Origin: Mesobacillus sp. S13
GTDB taxonomy: Bacteria; Bacillota; Bacilli; Bacillales; Cytobacillaceae
Assembly: GCF_020422885.1 (NCBI RefSeq)
Contig: NZ_CP084622.1
Coordinates: 1,135,001 to 1,199,000 of the forward strand
Length of the DNA stretch: 64,000 nt
Direction: 5' to 3'
Positions 31,984 through 41,301 of the stretch are shown here, piece by piece; positions within the stretch are counted from its first letter, which is position 1, and the number at the start of each line of letters is the position of its first letter. The notes under the pieces are model-generated. The model did not search any database and was not told where the DNA came from. It saw only the letters and a program-made list of their open reading frames with translations. Position numbers and translations under genes: made by a program.

Positions 31984-33237
31984 ACTATAAAGCGGCAATG
32001 TGATCTTAAATTTGGTGCCTTCGTTCAGTTTGCTTTTTACGTCCATCGTACCGCCCATTTCTTGAATGATGTTATTGACGACCATCATCCCGAGGCCTGT
32101 GCCTTTTTCGGCTTTCGTTGAAAAGTAAGGTTCGCCGATTTTGGCTAATTGCTGTGGAGACATTCCGCATCCAGTATCCTCGATGGTTATCGATACATGG
32201 CTATTTGCCATCTCACGGCAGCTGATTACAAGGTCGCCGCCGTTTGGCATGGCTTCAATACCGTTCTTTATGATATTAAGTATACATTGATGGAACTTGG
32301 CAGCTTCACCAGAAATCTTCATTCCCGCCATTAAATCCTTTTTTACATTTACCGAAAAATGGTTGGCGTAAGGAATAATCAGTTCAAGCGCTTTCTCAAT
32401 TTCTTCTTTTACAAAGATGGATGATGCCATTTTCGATTGTGGCTTTGCGAAATTCAGATAATCCTTGATGATTGTTTCTGCACGGTCGAGTTCATCAATT
32501 GCTGTATTCAAGTAATACAGTCTTTTTTTCTCATCAATGGTTGGATCCTTCAGCATTTGCAAAAAACCTCGTGTAACGGTTAGTGGATTACGGACTTCAT
32601 GACTGACGCTCGCAGCCAACTGGGAAACGACTTCAATCTTATCGGACTTGATTACAGCATTATGTAAAAGGCGGTTTTGCAACATGATCTCAATATAATA
32701 AGTCACAATGTAAATTCCGCCGGTAAGGGTAAGAGCATATAAGAGCATAAATGCAAAATTTGACAGTTCTTCAAATACCGTCGCCTTCATCAGGAAGATG
32801 AGGATTGTATAGAATAGTGCGACCGTCACAACAGTAAGCAATTTTCTTGTCAACGGGAAAGATCTGAACTTGTTTGAAAGGTATGCGGTTAATACGCTGA
32901 TTGTAAGCATGTTGAAAAAGTTGATCCAAATCCCGTTGCCGCCGAAGGGGATTCTTGCTACTACAACGATGATGAAAAGCATAGTGCTGACAACCGGGCC
33001 CCCGTACAACCCCCCGAGGACAACTGGGATCAATCGCAGGTCGAAAATAAAATCAGGACTGCCAACCACCGTGAATGACATACAAAAAAGGATTTGAAAT
33101 CCGCCCAGGGTGATAACGAAGAGTTTGGAGTACTTCTTATATAAACTTGGAATTTTCTTAATGATGATGTATTGGAAGACAAATGTAGAAAACAGGATGA
33201 AGATCAGATTCAATACGAGAACTGTTAATTGGTCCAT
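31963..33237 (-). CDS. kinB: Sporulation sensor histidine kinase KinB-like
   Basis: A 424-residue kinase with the 5TMR-LYT type membrane domain (six hydrophobic segments, about 3-190; LRLIPVVLGGLYGGPVVS is characteristic) and a cytosolic kinase core. The phosphoacceptor is in QLAASVSHEVRNPLTVTRGFLQML. ATP-binding boxes are IIKNGIEAMP, ITIEDTGCGMS and KAEKGTGLGMMVVNNIIQEMGG. KinB in B. subtilis feeds phosphate into Spo0F and the sporulation relay. GGAG precedes the ATG at 33237. No lipoprotein gene (kapB) adjoins it here. It is divergent from the c-di-GMP operon. Confidence 0.88.
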   Translation of the reverse strand: MDQLTVLVLNLIFILFSTFVFQYIIIKKIPSLYKKYSKLFVITLGGFQILFCMSFTVVGSPDFIFDLRLIPVVLGGLYGGPVVSTMLFIIVVVARIPFGGNGIWINFFNMLTISVLTAYLSNKFRSFPLTRKLLTVVTVALFYTILIFLMKATVFEELSNFAFMLLYALTLTGGIYIVTYYIEIMLQNRLLHNAVIKSDKIEVVSQLAASVSHEVRNPLTVTRGFLQMLKDPTIDEKKRLYYLNTAIDELDRAETIIKDYLNFAKPQSKMASSIFVKEEIEKALELIIPYANHFSVNVKKDLMAGMKISGEAAKFHQCILNIIKNGIEAMPNGGDLVISCREMANSHVSITIEDTGCGMSPQQLAKIGEPYFSTKAEKGTGLGMMVVNNIIQEMGGTMDVKSKLNEGTKFKITLPLYSTEKRET

Positions 33238-33517
33238 AGTCTTAATCTCCAGTCGACAAGGAGCACCCTGCTCCATCAAAGAGTAATTTCATGAAAAGAG
33301 ACAAATTATTCAAATATATTACTTTTACTTTAACATAAAATTTGCCTTCCGTTTCTATTTTTTGCTCTTTTTTGACTAACACTTTAAGCGTTTTCAGGAA
33401 AACTCCTAATTAAGATTGCTTTTTATACTTAAAAAAAACTGGGTGACTTTGTTTACTTATGGTTGAAGAAGCAATATAGTTTGCTTTAAAAAAAGAATTC
33501 GAATTAAGAAAGTTTTA

Positions 33518-33558
33518 CTAGCAAATCAAAGGATGATTTATAATCATCTATGTGCTAG
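33518..33558 (+). promoter_or_regulatory. Nested palindrome upstream of the c-di-GMP operon
   Basis: CTAGCA (33518-33523) pairs with TGCTAG (33553-33558) around an inner GATGAT-TTATA-ATCATC hairpin that contains a TATAAT (33539-33544). It could be an operator over the -10 region. The rest of 33238-33609 is AT-rich without recognisable signals. Confidence 0.4.
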
Positions 33559-33609
33559 ATTACAGTTAGTATAAACAAATGTTTGCGACTTAATATTGAG
33601 GTGTAGAAA

Positions 33610-35226
33610 TTGGCGATCGAAAAATACCAGAATCTCCTGTTCGAAAAGATAAAAACACAGATTTCCGAATGGTTTGATTTAAACAATTCAGAAGTAATCA
33701 GAAACGAAGATGTTTATAGCTTTTTGCACTCATTGAAAGGTACGGCAGGTACAATCCAGTTAGGAGGGCTTTTTCATCTAGCCTCAAAACTAATGGATCA
33801 GCTTGAATTGAAAGCAAAGGAACAATGGAAAAAGTGCGAGCTGAGGGAATTTCTGTTTGAACTCGTCAGCCTGAGTTACCAGTACGAACACTTCAAGGAA
33901 ACAGACCTGAAAAAAGCTGAACCGTCGGATAATGAACTTCCTGTAGTACAAATGGTTTGTGAAGATGTTTCGATGCTGATCCTCTTGAAGGAGACTCTGG
34001 AGGAGAACGGCTGGATGGTGATGACGAGTTCAAACCCAGAGAAAGCCGTCTCCCTGTATTATGATCTCCAACCAGATTGTCTGGTCATCGATATCGACTT
34101 TACTGATATAGACGGTTTTCAGATTTTGGAGAGCATCCAGCAGCACAATCATAAACAATTTGTTCCTAAAGTGATTCTTAGCGCCGAAAATACCCGCCAT
34201 ACTCGAATCAGGGCATATGAAATAGGAGCTGATGACTTTATTGGCAAGCCCGTTGATATGGAAGAATTCAGTGTTCGGATCAAAAGACAATTGCAGAGAA
34301 AACAAATCTTTGACCAATCAGTCCTGATTGATGAACTGACGAAGGTTTATAATAGAAGATTTCTATTCGATATCCTTGAGCGTTACTTAAAAGACCTGGA
34401 ACGGACAGACAGTGTATTTTCAATCGCTCTTTTGGACCTCGATTATTTTAAAAAGATAAATGACACATATGGCCACCTAACCGGTGATAAAGTGCTGGAA
34501 GATTTTGCTGACTTTTTGAAAAAAAGCCTTAGAGGCAGCGATATTGTCTTCCGATATGGTGGAGAGGAATTTGTCATCCTGCTCCCAAGGACCAAAAGTC
34601 AGGAAGCGATCGAGGTCATCAATCGGATATTGGAGCAATTTAAGGCGATTGAGTTCGACGAACAGGGCAGGGCATTTAATGTCAGCTTTTCAGCAGGGGT
34701 TTATATGGCAGATAATCCAGCCGAGGGCAGCCAGGATATCCTGAAAATGGCCGACCAAGCACTATATGCAGCAAAGGAAAAAGGACGCTCAAGAGTCCAG
34801 GGTGCCAATGTATCCGATCAGTCTGCAAGTAATATTCTGCATGTATCAGTTATCGATGATGATGCGATTATCCGTACGCTGCTGGTCCGGGTCCTCCAAA
34901 CAATCGATACGGAAAAAGTAGAGTTGAACATCAAATCCTTCGAAAATGGAGAGAAATTCTTTGAATCAGGGCGGCTTACCGAGAAGGGCAAGCATTTTCT
35001 CATTCTCGATGGTGTCATGCCTGTCATGGATGGAATCGAAGTTCTGGACAAGGTTAAAAATAGCCCTCAATCTAGGGGAGTCCATGTCCTGATGCTTACT
35101 GGAAGGAAGTCTGAATATGATATCGCTCGAGCATTGAAGCTTGGTGCAGATGATTATGTGACAAAGCCATTCAGCATAACGGAACTGCAAGCAAGAATTC
35201 AAAGGCTGATCAAGAGGATGTTTTAG
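33610..35226 (+). CDS. HPt-REC-GGDEF-REC diguanylate cyclase
   Basis: The 538-residue cytosolic protein has four domains. An N-terminal HPt has H40 in FLHSLKGTAGTIQLG. REC1 (about 111-230) has acidic E118/D119 and D161 as likely acceptor. A GGDEF domain (about 238-398) has the active site GGEEF at 317-321 and an intact inhibitory site R308-x2-D311 five residues before it. A second REC (about 410-535) has D416/D417, acceptor D467 in LILDGVMPVMDG and K519. It should make c-di-GMP under phosphorelay control with product inhibition. The TTG start follows GAGGTG by six bases. It heads a six-gene operon, and its stop abuts the next start. Confidence 0.93.
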   Translation: MAIEKYQNLLFEKIKTQISEWFDLNNSEVIRNEDVYSFLHSLKGTAGTIQLGGLFHLASKLMDQLELKAKEQWKKCELREFLFELVSLSYQYEHFKETDLKKAEPSDNELPVVQMVCEDVSMLILLKETLEENGWMVMTSSNPEKAVSLYYDLQPDCLVIDIDFTDIDGFQILESIQQHNHKQFVPKVILSAENTRHTRIRAYEIGADDFIGKPVDMEEFSVRIKRQLQRKQIFDQSVLIDELTKVYNRRFLFDILERYLKDLERTDSVFSIALLDLDYFKKINDTYGHLTGDKVLEDFADFLKKSLRGSDIVFRYGGEEFVILLPRTKSQEAIEVINRILEQFKAIEFDEQGRAFNVSFSAGVYMADNPAEGSQDILKMADQALYAAKEKGRSRVQGANVSDQSASNILHVSVIDDDAIIRTLLVRVLQTIDTEKVELNIKSFENGEKFFESGRLTEKGKHFLILDGVMPVMDGIEVLDKVKNSPQSRGVHVLMLTGRKSEYDIARALKLGADDYVTKPFSITELQARIQRLIKRMF

Positions 35227-36273
35227 ATGATAAACGATGATATCAAGTTTTTACTGACGGTATTTGAGTGGCTGATGGGCATCCTTATGTTATTGCTAAT
35301 CTACCTGATTGCCAGAAAAACAATGGAGATTCGGCTTCGAAAAAAAGTCGAGGAACATAAGATCCTGATGAATGATAAGCTCCTTCATTCCATCCTGACT
35401 GGAGATTTCCTGAGATCATTACAAGCGGATACGAAAGCGAAAAAGCTGGCAACGGAAGAATTGCTAAGCCATTATTCGGACATCCTCGAAGGAACGGAAG
35501 AAAAGAAGAATCTCAATCTGTTGGCAGAAAGCAGGCTGAGCGGGGATTATCGAAGGGCGTTGTCCAGTTATAGATGGAGCACCAGGATGAATGCCCTTTT
35601 TCATATCGAAGCCTTTGAGATGGAAAGTTTAAAGGAAGACATTCAAGACATGCTGAAGCGAAGCAGGGTGACGAAAGAGGAAAAAATAAAGGGATTGTCT
35701 TTTCTGGCTCAAATTCAGCATAAGGGAATCTACCGTTTAGTAACCGAAGAATATAAAGACCTTTCTTATCTGGAGTACAGAAACATCCTATCCAGGCTTG
35801 ATGAAAAAGGGTTGGAACAGTTCATGCTTGGATATCATTCCTGTCAGCTTCAATTGAAATTCGCCATAATTGATCTAGTTGGATTGAAAAAGAATTTGGG
35901 CTACCTGAACTTTGTTGAATCTATTTTTTCCAACAGCAATGGCGAGGAACGGGTACGGGCCTTAAAAGCTCTTGCATCAATTGGCCATACGAGCAATGCA
36001 AATCATTTCCTCCCGTTATTGAGTTCACCGAATTGGGAAGAACGGATGCTATCTGCAAGATTGGCTGGGGAAATGAAATGTGTTGAAGCCATCGAAGAGC
36101 TGGTGTTGCTTCTTCAGGATTCATCATGGTGGGTACGTTCCCAGGCAGGGCAATCCATCACCCGTTTTCCGGAAGGGAAAAAGATCCTCCAGGAAGTCAT
36201 TGAATCAAGCAGCGATTCCTTTGCGAAAGACATGGCATGGGAATGGATGAATAAAGGAGTCTATCAGTCATGA
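35227..36273 (+). CDS. Membrane-anchored HEAT-repeat protein
   Basis: The 348 residues begin with one membrane helix (about 5-27, FLLTVFEWLMGILMLLLIYLIA) followed by a basic stretch and helical repeats. The C-terminal third shows HEAT/PBS-type units: GEERVRALKALASIGHTSNANHFLPLLSSPNWEERMLSARLAGEMKCVEAIEELVLLLQDSSWWVRSQAGQSITRF. It probably acts as a scaffold at the inner membrane for the neighbouring glycosyltransferase or cyclase. The start follows the previous stop directly (TAGATG) and the end overlaps the next gene by four bases. Confidence 0.82.
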   Translation: MINDDIKFLLTVFEWLMGILMLLLIYLIARKTMEIRLRKKVEEHKILMNDKLLHSILTGDFLRSLQADTKAKKLATEELLSHYSDILEGTEEKKNLNLLAESRLSGDYRRALSSYRWSTRMNALFHIEAFEMESLKEDIQDMLKRSRVTKEEKIKGLSFLAQIQHKGIYRLVTEEYKDLSYLEYRNILSRLDEKGLEQFMLGYHSCQLQLKFAIIDLVGLKKNLGYLNFVESIFSNSNGEERVRALKALASIGHTSNANHFLPLLSSPNWEERMLSARLAGEMKCVEAIEELVLLLQDSSWWVRSQAGQSITRFPEGKKILQEVIESSSDSFAKDMAWEWMNKGVYQS

Positions 36274-37673
36274 ATCTGCAGGACATCGGTGTTTATTTTT
36301 CTTGGTTCATTTTAATTTATATGCTAATCGTCATCACCTTCTATTCTGTTGTCATGTTAATATCCGTCATCCAGTTAAGAAAAGAATATAGGCTGGATCG
36401 GGAGAAATCTTTTGGCGATTATGCTGAGGATATCTATACAAAGCCAGTTTCCATCATTGTGCCTGCCTTTAACGAGGAAGCGGGGATTGTCCACAGTATC
36501 CGCTCACTGCTCAGTATCAACTACCCGGTATATGAGATCATTGTAGTGAACGATGGTTCATCCGACATGACAGTGGATGTGCTGATTAAACAGTATGATA
36601 TGAAGGAAATCAAGAAAGTGATTCGCAGGCAGGTCAGCTCTAAACCTATAAAGAAAGTCTATCAGTCTCAAATACTTCCTAATCTTTACCTGGTTGATAA
36701 AGATAATGGAGGAAAAGCAGATGCACTTAACGCCGGATTGAATTTTTCACATTATCCATATGTTTGTTCCCTGGATGGTGATTCAGTCCTCGAAAGAGAT
36801 GCATTTTTAAAGGTGATGAAGCCGATCATTGAGTCAAACGAAGAAGTCATTGCCTCTGGGGGAAGCATCCGGATTGCCAATGGCTGTGAAATAAGGAATG
36901 GAGAAGTTCTTAAAATAGGATTAGCCAAGAATCCACTGGTCATCATGCAGGTAATAGAATACTTGCGTGCGTTTTTGATGGGAAGGATTGGCCTGAGCAG
37001 ACATAATTTGCTGCTGATCATCTCGGGTGCCTTTGGTGTCTTCTCCAAGCACTGGGTGGTGCAGGCTGGAGGATACCGGTCCGATACGGTCGGGGAAGAT
37101 ATGGAGCTTGTTGTCAGAATCCATCGGCTGCTGAAAGAAACACGGCAAAAGAAACGTATTGTGTATGTGCCGGACCCAGTATGTTGGACGGAGGTTCCGG
37201 AAAGCACGAAATATTTGAAGCGGCAACGGCGAAGATGGCATAGAGGGCTTTTTGAAAGCTTGTGGATTCACAGAAAGCTGACATTCAATCCTAAATATGG
37301 ACTGATTGGGTTCGTTTCCTTCCCCTATTTCTGGATTGTTGAATTCCTTGGGCCTATCGTCGAGCTCTCCGGCTATATCTATATCGTCATTTCCTTGTTT
37401 GCCGGGGGAATTTACCTTGAGTTTGCGATATTAATCTTCCTGTTGTCTTGCTTATATGGATCGATCTTTTCAGCATTTGCGATTTTGCTGGAAGAATGGA
37501 GCCTTAGAAAATATCCCAGAATATCCGATTTGCTTAAGTTATTCCTGTATTCATTGACAGAAACCATCTGGTATCGTCCGCTCACTGTGTTCTGGCGCTG
37601 TCAGGGGATCTGGCAAATGATCAGGGGCGAAAGCGGCTGGGGCGAAATGAAGAGAAAAGGTGTATCACAATGA
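36270..37673 (+). CDS. Processive family 2 glycosyltransferase
   Basis: The 467-residue membrane enzyme resembles PgaC/IcaA and related poly-sugar synthases. After an N-terminal helix (about 10-33) the GT2 domain has IIVVNDGSSD (D95), NGGKADALNAGL (D151), SLDGDS (D169, D171), the acceptor motif GEDMEL (276-281) and QRRRW at 319-323, the mark of processive enzymes. Three or more helices follow (about 345-460). It would polymerise a sugar nucleotide and export the chain. The operon's cyclase suggests c-di-GMP control; no PilZ domain is present, so the receptor is unknown. Sugar identity is not readable. It overlaps both neighbours by four bases. Confidence 0.92.
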   Translation: MNLQDIGVYFSWFILIYMLIVITFYSVVMLISVIQLRKEYRLDREKSFGDYAEDIYTKPVSIIVPAFNEEAGIVHSIRSLLSINYPVYEIIVVNDGSSDMTVDVLIKQYDMKEIKKVIRRQVSSKPIKKVYQSQILPNLYLVDKDNGGKADALNAGLNFSHYPYVCSLDGDSVLERDAFLKVMKPIIESNEEVIASGGSIRIANGCEIRNGEVLKIGLAKNPLVIMQVIEYLRAFLMGRIGLSRHNLLLIISGAFGVFSKHWVVQAGGYRSDTVGEDMELVVRIHRLLKETRQKKRIVYVPDPVCWTEVPESTKYLKRQRRRWHRGLFESLWIHRKLTFNPKYGLIGFVSFPYFWIVEFLGPIVELSGYIYIVISLFAGGIYLEFAILIFLLSCLYGSIFSAFAILLEEWSLRKYPRISDLLKLFLYSLTETIWYRPLTVFWRCQGIWQMIRGESGWGEMKRKGVSQ

Positions 37674-40600
37674 AATCACTATTCGAGAAGCACTCACATG
37701 TCTTTGTCCTGGTCTTCGTTTTTTTTACAGTATCTGCCCTTTCAAGCCCTTTTTGGCTCTGGCAATTGAAACCGGAAGAAACACTGGATATTTTGATTGT
37801 AGACAAAACTGTACCGGATAAGGATTATCGTGAACACAAAGGACTAACATGGGTTTTAAATAATGAAAAGTATATAAAGTCTGATGGCACACACTATTCG
37901 GCTGCCTCAGACTATATCGGGTTCAAGCATGTGGGTCAAGATGCTTTTTCCGGAGAAACAATCCCTGAAAATCTGGACCAATATAAGGTTATCTATCTAG
38001 CGGACCTGTATGGAGTGTACGAAGAAGAGTTTCGCGGTGAAAATGAAGCCGGCAAAAGGTCTGAGCAGCTGTATGGCGGATTGCAGCTTGAAGATGTCAA
38101 AGTGTTAGAAAGAGAGCTGCTAAAGGGGAATAAAACGCTGATCTCAGAATTCAACACCTTCGGCAGTCCGACTGAAGAATCGGTAAGGAAGGAAATGACC
38201 AATTTGCTTAATGTCCGCTGGAGTGGTTGGACGGGCCGCTATTTCACCAAGCTTGAGGGAAATGAAGTCCCTCAATGGATCATCTCCCAGTATGAGTCCC
38301 AGAACAAGGAATGGAATTTTACCGGATCGGGATTTGTATTTGTCAATGAAGGTGATTTTATAGCAGTCCTTGACCATACAAAGCTTACAGGTAACGGGTT
38401 GGATTTCAAGCTAACCGAAAAGGGCAAGGACCAATTCACCTCTGACCTTGATACAAGCTATATCTACTGGTTCGATATTGTTGAGTCATTGGATGAGAAT
38501 GAGGTACTGGCAAGCTATCATTTGCCAATCAAGGATGAGGCTCAGGCTGAATTAGCGGAGTATGGAATTCCCGACAAGTTTCCTGCTGTCATCCATCACC
38601 AAAACCGCCAATTTTCAACCTATTATTTTGCGGGTGATTATGCAGATGAGGCAGAGGTTCCGGATATCTATCAAACGAAAGGTTTAACTTCCTGGAAAAA
38701 AGCCGTTGAAGGAAAACGGTCTTTTTACTGGTCAGCGTATGTACCGATGATGAAAGAAATCCTTTCGAATGGCTTACATGGAGCTTCCAAAGAGACGGAA
38801 GCCCCTGAAGTTGCCGTTGCTGGGGATATCCAGTATAACAGCAGCAACTCCGCCGATTCCATCCAAATTCAAAAAGATGGAAAATGGGAGGACATCCTGA
38901 TAAAAGGCGTCAATATCGGTATGGGGAAGCCCGGAGCCTTCCCAGGTGAAGCGGCCATCACAAAGGAGGAATACTTCCGCTGGTTCAAGCAGATTGGCAG
39001 CATGAATGCCAATGCAATCCGGATTTACACTTTACATCCTCCTGAATTCTATCAAGCTTTCTATGAATATAATCAGCTAGCAAAAGAACCTTTATATTTG
39101 TTCCATGGCGCCTGGGTGAATGAAGAAATCATTGTTGAAAGCCAGAATGCTTTTTCAGATGAAGTAGTGAAGGATTTCAAGCGCGAGTTAAAGCAAATGG
39201 TGGATATTGTTCATGGAAATGCAGATATAGCGCCAAGTCCCGGCCATTCATCCGGAAAATATGAATATGATATTTCCCCATATGTTCTGGGATTCATCAT
39301 CGGAATAGAGTGGGATCCTGGAGCTGTCCTGAGCACGAACACTATCAATAATGAGATGGAGCCATTCGCTGGAACGTATTTCAGGACGGAAAATGCAGAG
39401 CCCTTCGAAAACTGGCTTGCATCAATGATGGAATTTACTGCTGACTACGAAACAGAGCACTACCAGTGGCAGCATAGTATCAGCTTCACGAATTGGGTGA
39501 CGACTGATTTACTGGAGCACCCAAGTGAACCGCTTGAAACGGAAGACATGGTGTCTGTGAATCCAAATCATATACAAACAAACAAAGCGTTCAAAGCTGG
39601 AATGTTTGCCTCGTATCATGTTTACCCTTACTATCCGGACTTTTTGAACTTTGATGAAGCTTATCAGAATTATAAGGATCAGAAAGGTAGAAAGAACCAT
39701 TATGCCGGTTATTTAAGGGATCTCATCCAAGCCCATGACATGCCAGTCCTGATTGCAGAATTTGGTGTCCCTTCGTCAAGAGGACAAACTCATAAAAATG
39801 ATTCTGGAATGAATCAGGGCTTCTTGAATGAACAGCAGCAGGGTGAAATGAACAGTTTTATGTTCGATTCGATGGTTGACGAGGGTGCAGCCGGGGGCCT
39901 TGTGTTCGCATGGCAGGACGAATGGTTCAAACGTACATGGAACACGATGGATTATGATAACCCGAACCGACGGCCTTTTTGGGCTAATCGCCAAACGAAT
40001 GAACAAAATTTTGGACTAGTAAGCTTCGAGCCGGGCAAAAAAAGCCTGCCTATGATTGTGGATGGAAGAAAAGGTGACTGGGAAAAGAAAGGGGTTGAGC
40101 CTCTTGGTGATTCGAACACCGGATCAATCAAGCGGGTGTTTACAACCTCGGATGAATCATCTCTTTATTTCAGGCTTGACCTGGAAAAAGCTGTTGACTG
40201 GTCAGAGCAAGCCGGCTACCTCTTCCTGGATACCATTCCAGACCAGGGGCAGCACCATGTCCAATTGGATGATGGACAGGAAATAGATTCTGAATTTGGC
40301 ATTGATTTTATCATAGAACTTAAAGGGCCAGACGAATCAAGGATTCTTGTCGACAGTTATTATGACCTGTTCTACTATCAGTACGGAAAAACGCTGAAAA
40401 TGATACCTGAGGTTAAGTATGCTGATAAAAAAAACAATGGCATGTTCCATCCGATTCGACTTGCGCTCAACAAGGAGATGATTCTTCCTGAAGATGGCAG
40501 GAAAGTACCATTCCAATCATATGAAACAGGGAAACTTAAATTCGGAACTGGCAATCCGGCTGATGAAAATTTTGATTCTCTGACCGATATAAGTATAAGC

Positions 40601-40921
40601 AATGACAAAAAGACGGTGGAAATCCGGATTCCATGGCAGCTTTTGAATGTTAAGGATCCAAGTACGAAAGAGATAATCGCCGATCTTTACAAAACAGGCC
40701 TGAAGGGAAGTAAATACATCGATGGAATCGATGTGGCTGCGGCTTGGGTCTCAACAAGAGAGGATGTTACGGTCCTGCCTGAAAACCAATCCATAATAAA
40801 CAGCATGTTCTTCTACGAATGGAAGGGTTGGGAAGAACCGCAATATTATGAACGGCTGAAAAAATCCTATTACATTATGAAAGAAGTTTTTGAAAAAGCA
40901 GGGAACGAGGAGAACAATTGA
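37670..40921 (+). CDS. Large membrane-anchored glycosidase-like protein
   Basis: This 1083-residue protein has one N-terminal helix (about 11-33) and should face outward. Residues about 40-380 look like a class I amidotransferase/ThuA-like alpha/beta domain (TLDILIVDKTVPDKDYREHKG, YKVIYLADLYGVYEEEF). A TIM barrel of glycosidase type runs from about 400 to 790 (VNIGMGKPGAFPGEAAITKEEYFRWFKQIGSMNANAIRIYTLHP). Candidate catalytic acids are E547 in GIEWDP and E697 in IAEFG, 150 residues apart as in clan A barrels. The end (about 800-1070) is a beta-sandwich like CBM9/DOMON. It probably trims or binds the polymer made by the preceding transferase. The substrate is unknown. Confidence 0.8.
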   Translation: MKSLFEKHSHVFVLVFVFFTVSALSSPFWLWQLKPEETLDILIVDKTVPDKDYREHKGLTWVLNNEKYIKSDGTHYSAASDYIGFKHVGQDAFSGETIPENLDQYKVIYLADLYGVYEEEFRGENEAGKRSEQLYGGLQLEDVKVLERELLKGNKTLISEFNTFGSPTEESVRKEMTNLLNVRWSGWTGRYFTKLEGNEVPQWIISQYESQNKEWNFTGSGFVFVNEGDFIAVLDHTKLTGNGLDFKLTEKGKDQFTSDLDTSYIYWFDIVESLDENEVLASYHLPIKDEAQAELAEYGIPDKFPAVIHHQNRQFSTYYFAGDYADEAEVPDIYQTKGLTSWKKAVEGKRSFYWSAYVPMMKEILSNGLHGASKETEAPEVAVAGDIQYNSSNSADSIQIQKDGKWEDILIKGVNIGMGKPGAFPGEAAITKEEYFRWFKQIGSMNANAIRIYTLHPPEFYQAFYEYNQLAKEPLYLFHGAWVNEEIIVESQNAFSDEVVKDFKRELKQMVDIVHGNADIAPSPGHSSGKYEYDISPYVLGFIIGIEWDPGAVLSTNTINNEMEPFAGTYFRTENAEPFENWLASMMEFTADYETEHYQWQHSISFTNWVTTDLLEHPSEPLETEDMVSVNPNHIQTNKAFKAGMFASYHVYPYYPDFLNFDEAYQNYKDQKGRKNHYAGYLRDLIQAHDMPVLIAEFGVPSSRGQTHKNDSGMNQGFLNEQQQGEMNSFMFDSMVDEGAAGGLVFAWQDEWFKRTWNTMDYDNPNRRPFWANRQTNEQNFGLVSFEPGKKSLPMIVDGRKGDWEKKGVEPLGDSNTGSIKRVFTTSDESSLYFRLDLEKAVDWSEQAGYLFLDTIPDQGQHHVQLDDGQEIDSEFGIDFIIELKGPDESRILVDSYYDLFYYQYGKTLKMIPEVKYADKKNNGMFHPIRLALNKEMILPEDGRKVPFQSYETGKLKFGTGNPADENFDSLTDISISNDKKTVEIRIPWQLLNVKDPSTKEIIADLYKTGLKGSKYIDGIDVAAAWVSTREDVTVLPENQSIINSMFFYEWKGWEEPQYYERLKKSYYIMKEVFEKAGNEENN

Positions 40922-41301
40922 TGAAGAGAATTTTGCTGGCTGAGGACGAGGAAATTTTAAGAATGCTGATTACTGATACACTTGAAGATGAAGATTATCA
41001 AGTGGACGAAGCTTGTGACGGCCAGGAAGCATTGGACCTATTGCAGGATGGTAAATATGATTTGATTGTGCTTGATTATATGATGCCGCTATATTCAGGT
41101 CTTGAGGTCATCTTGAAAATCAAGCAGGGGGGTATCAATCGTGATGTTCCGATTATGATGCTATCAGCGAAAAGCCAGCTTTCAGAACAAGAACAAGTGA
41201 TTGCGGCAGGGGCGGATTATTTTATGGCCAAGCCATTCAGCCCGCTTGAATTACTGGGAAAAGTGAGAGACATCCTTCATGAAAAAAATACAATTCAATA
41301 A
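40921..41301 (+). CDS. Single-domain response regulator (Spo0F/CheY-like)
   Basis: The 126-residue receiver stands alone with no output domain. Acidic residues D9/E10, acceptor D52 in LIVLDYMMP, and K104 in FMAKPF are present. GAGGAG precedes the ATG, which overlaps the previous stop by one base (TGATG), and its end overlaps the kinase gene by 23 bases. Like Spo0F it could pass phosphate between the kinase and the HPt domain of the cyclase. Confidence 0.93.
   Translation: MKRILLAEDEEILRMLITDTLEDEDYQVDEACDGQEALDLLQDGKYDLIVLDYMMPLYSGLEVILKIKQGGINRDVPIMMLSAKSQLSEQEQVIAAGADYFMAKPFSPLELLGKVRDILHEKNTIQ

Noticed and set aside
33238..33609. c-di-GMP riboswitch ahead of the cyclase operon
   Set aside because: No GEMM-type tetraloop-receptor pattern or conserved core could be found; only a short nested palindrome is present.
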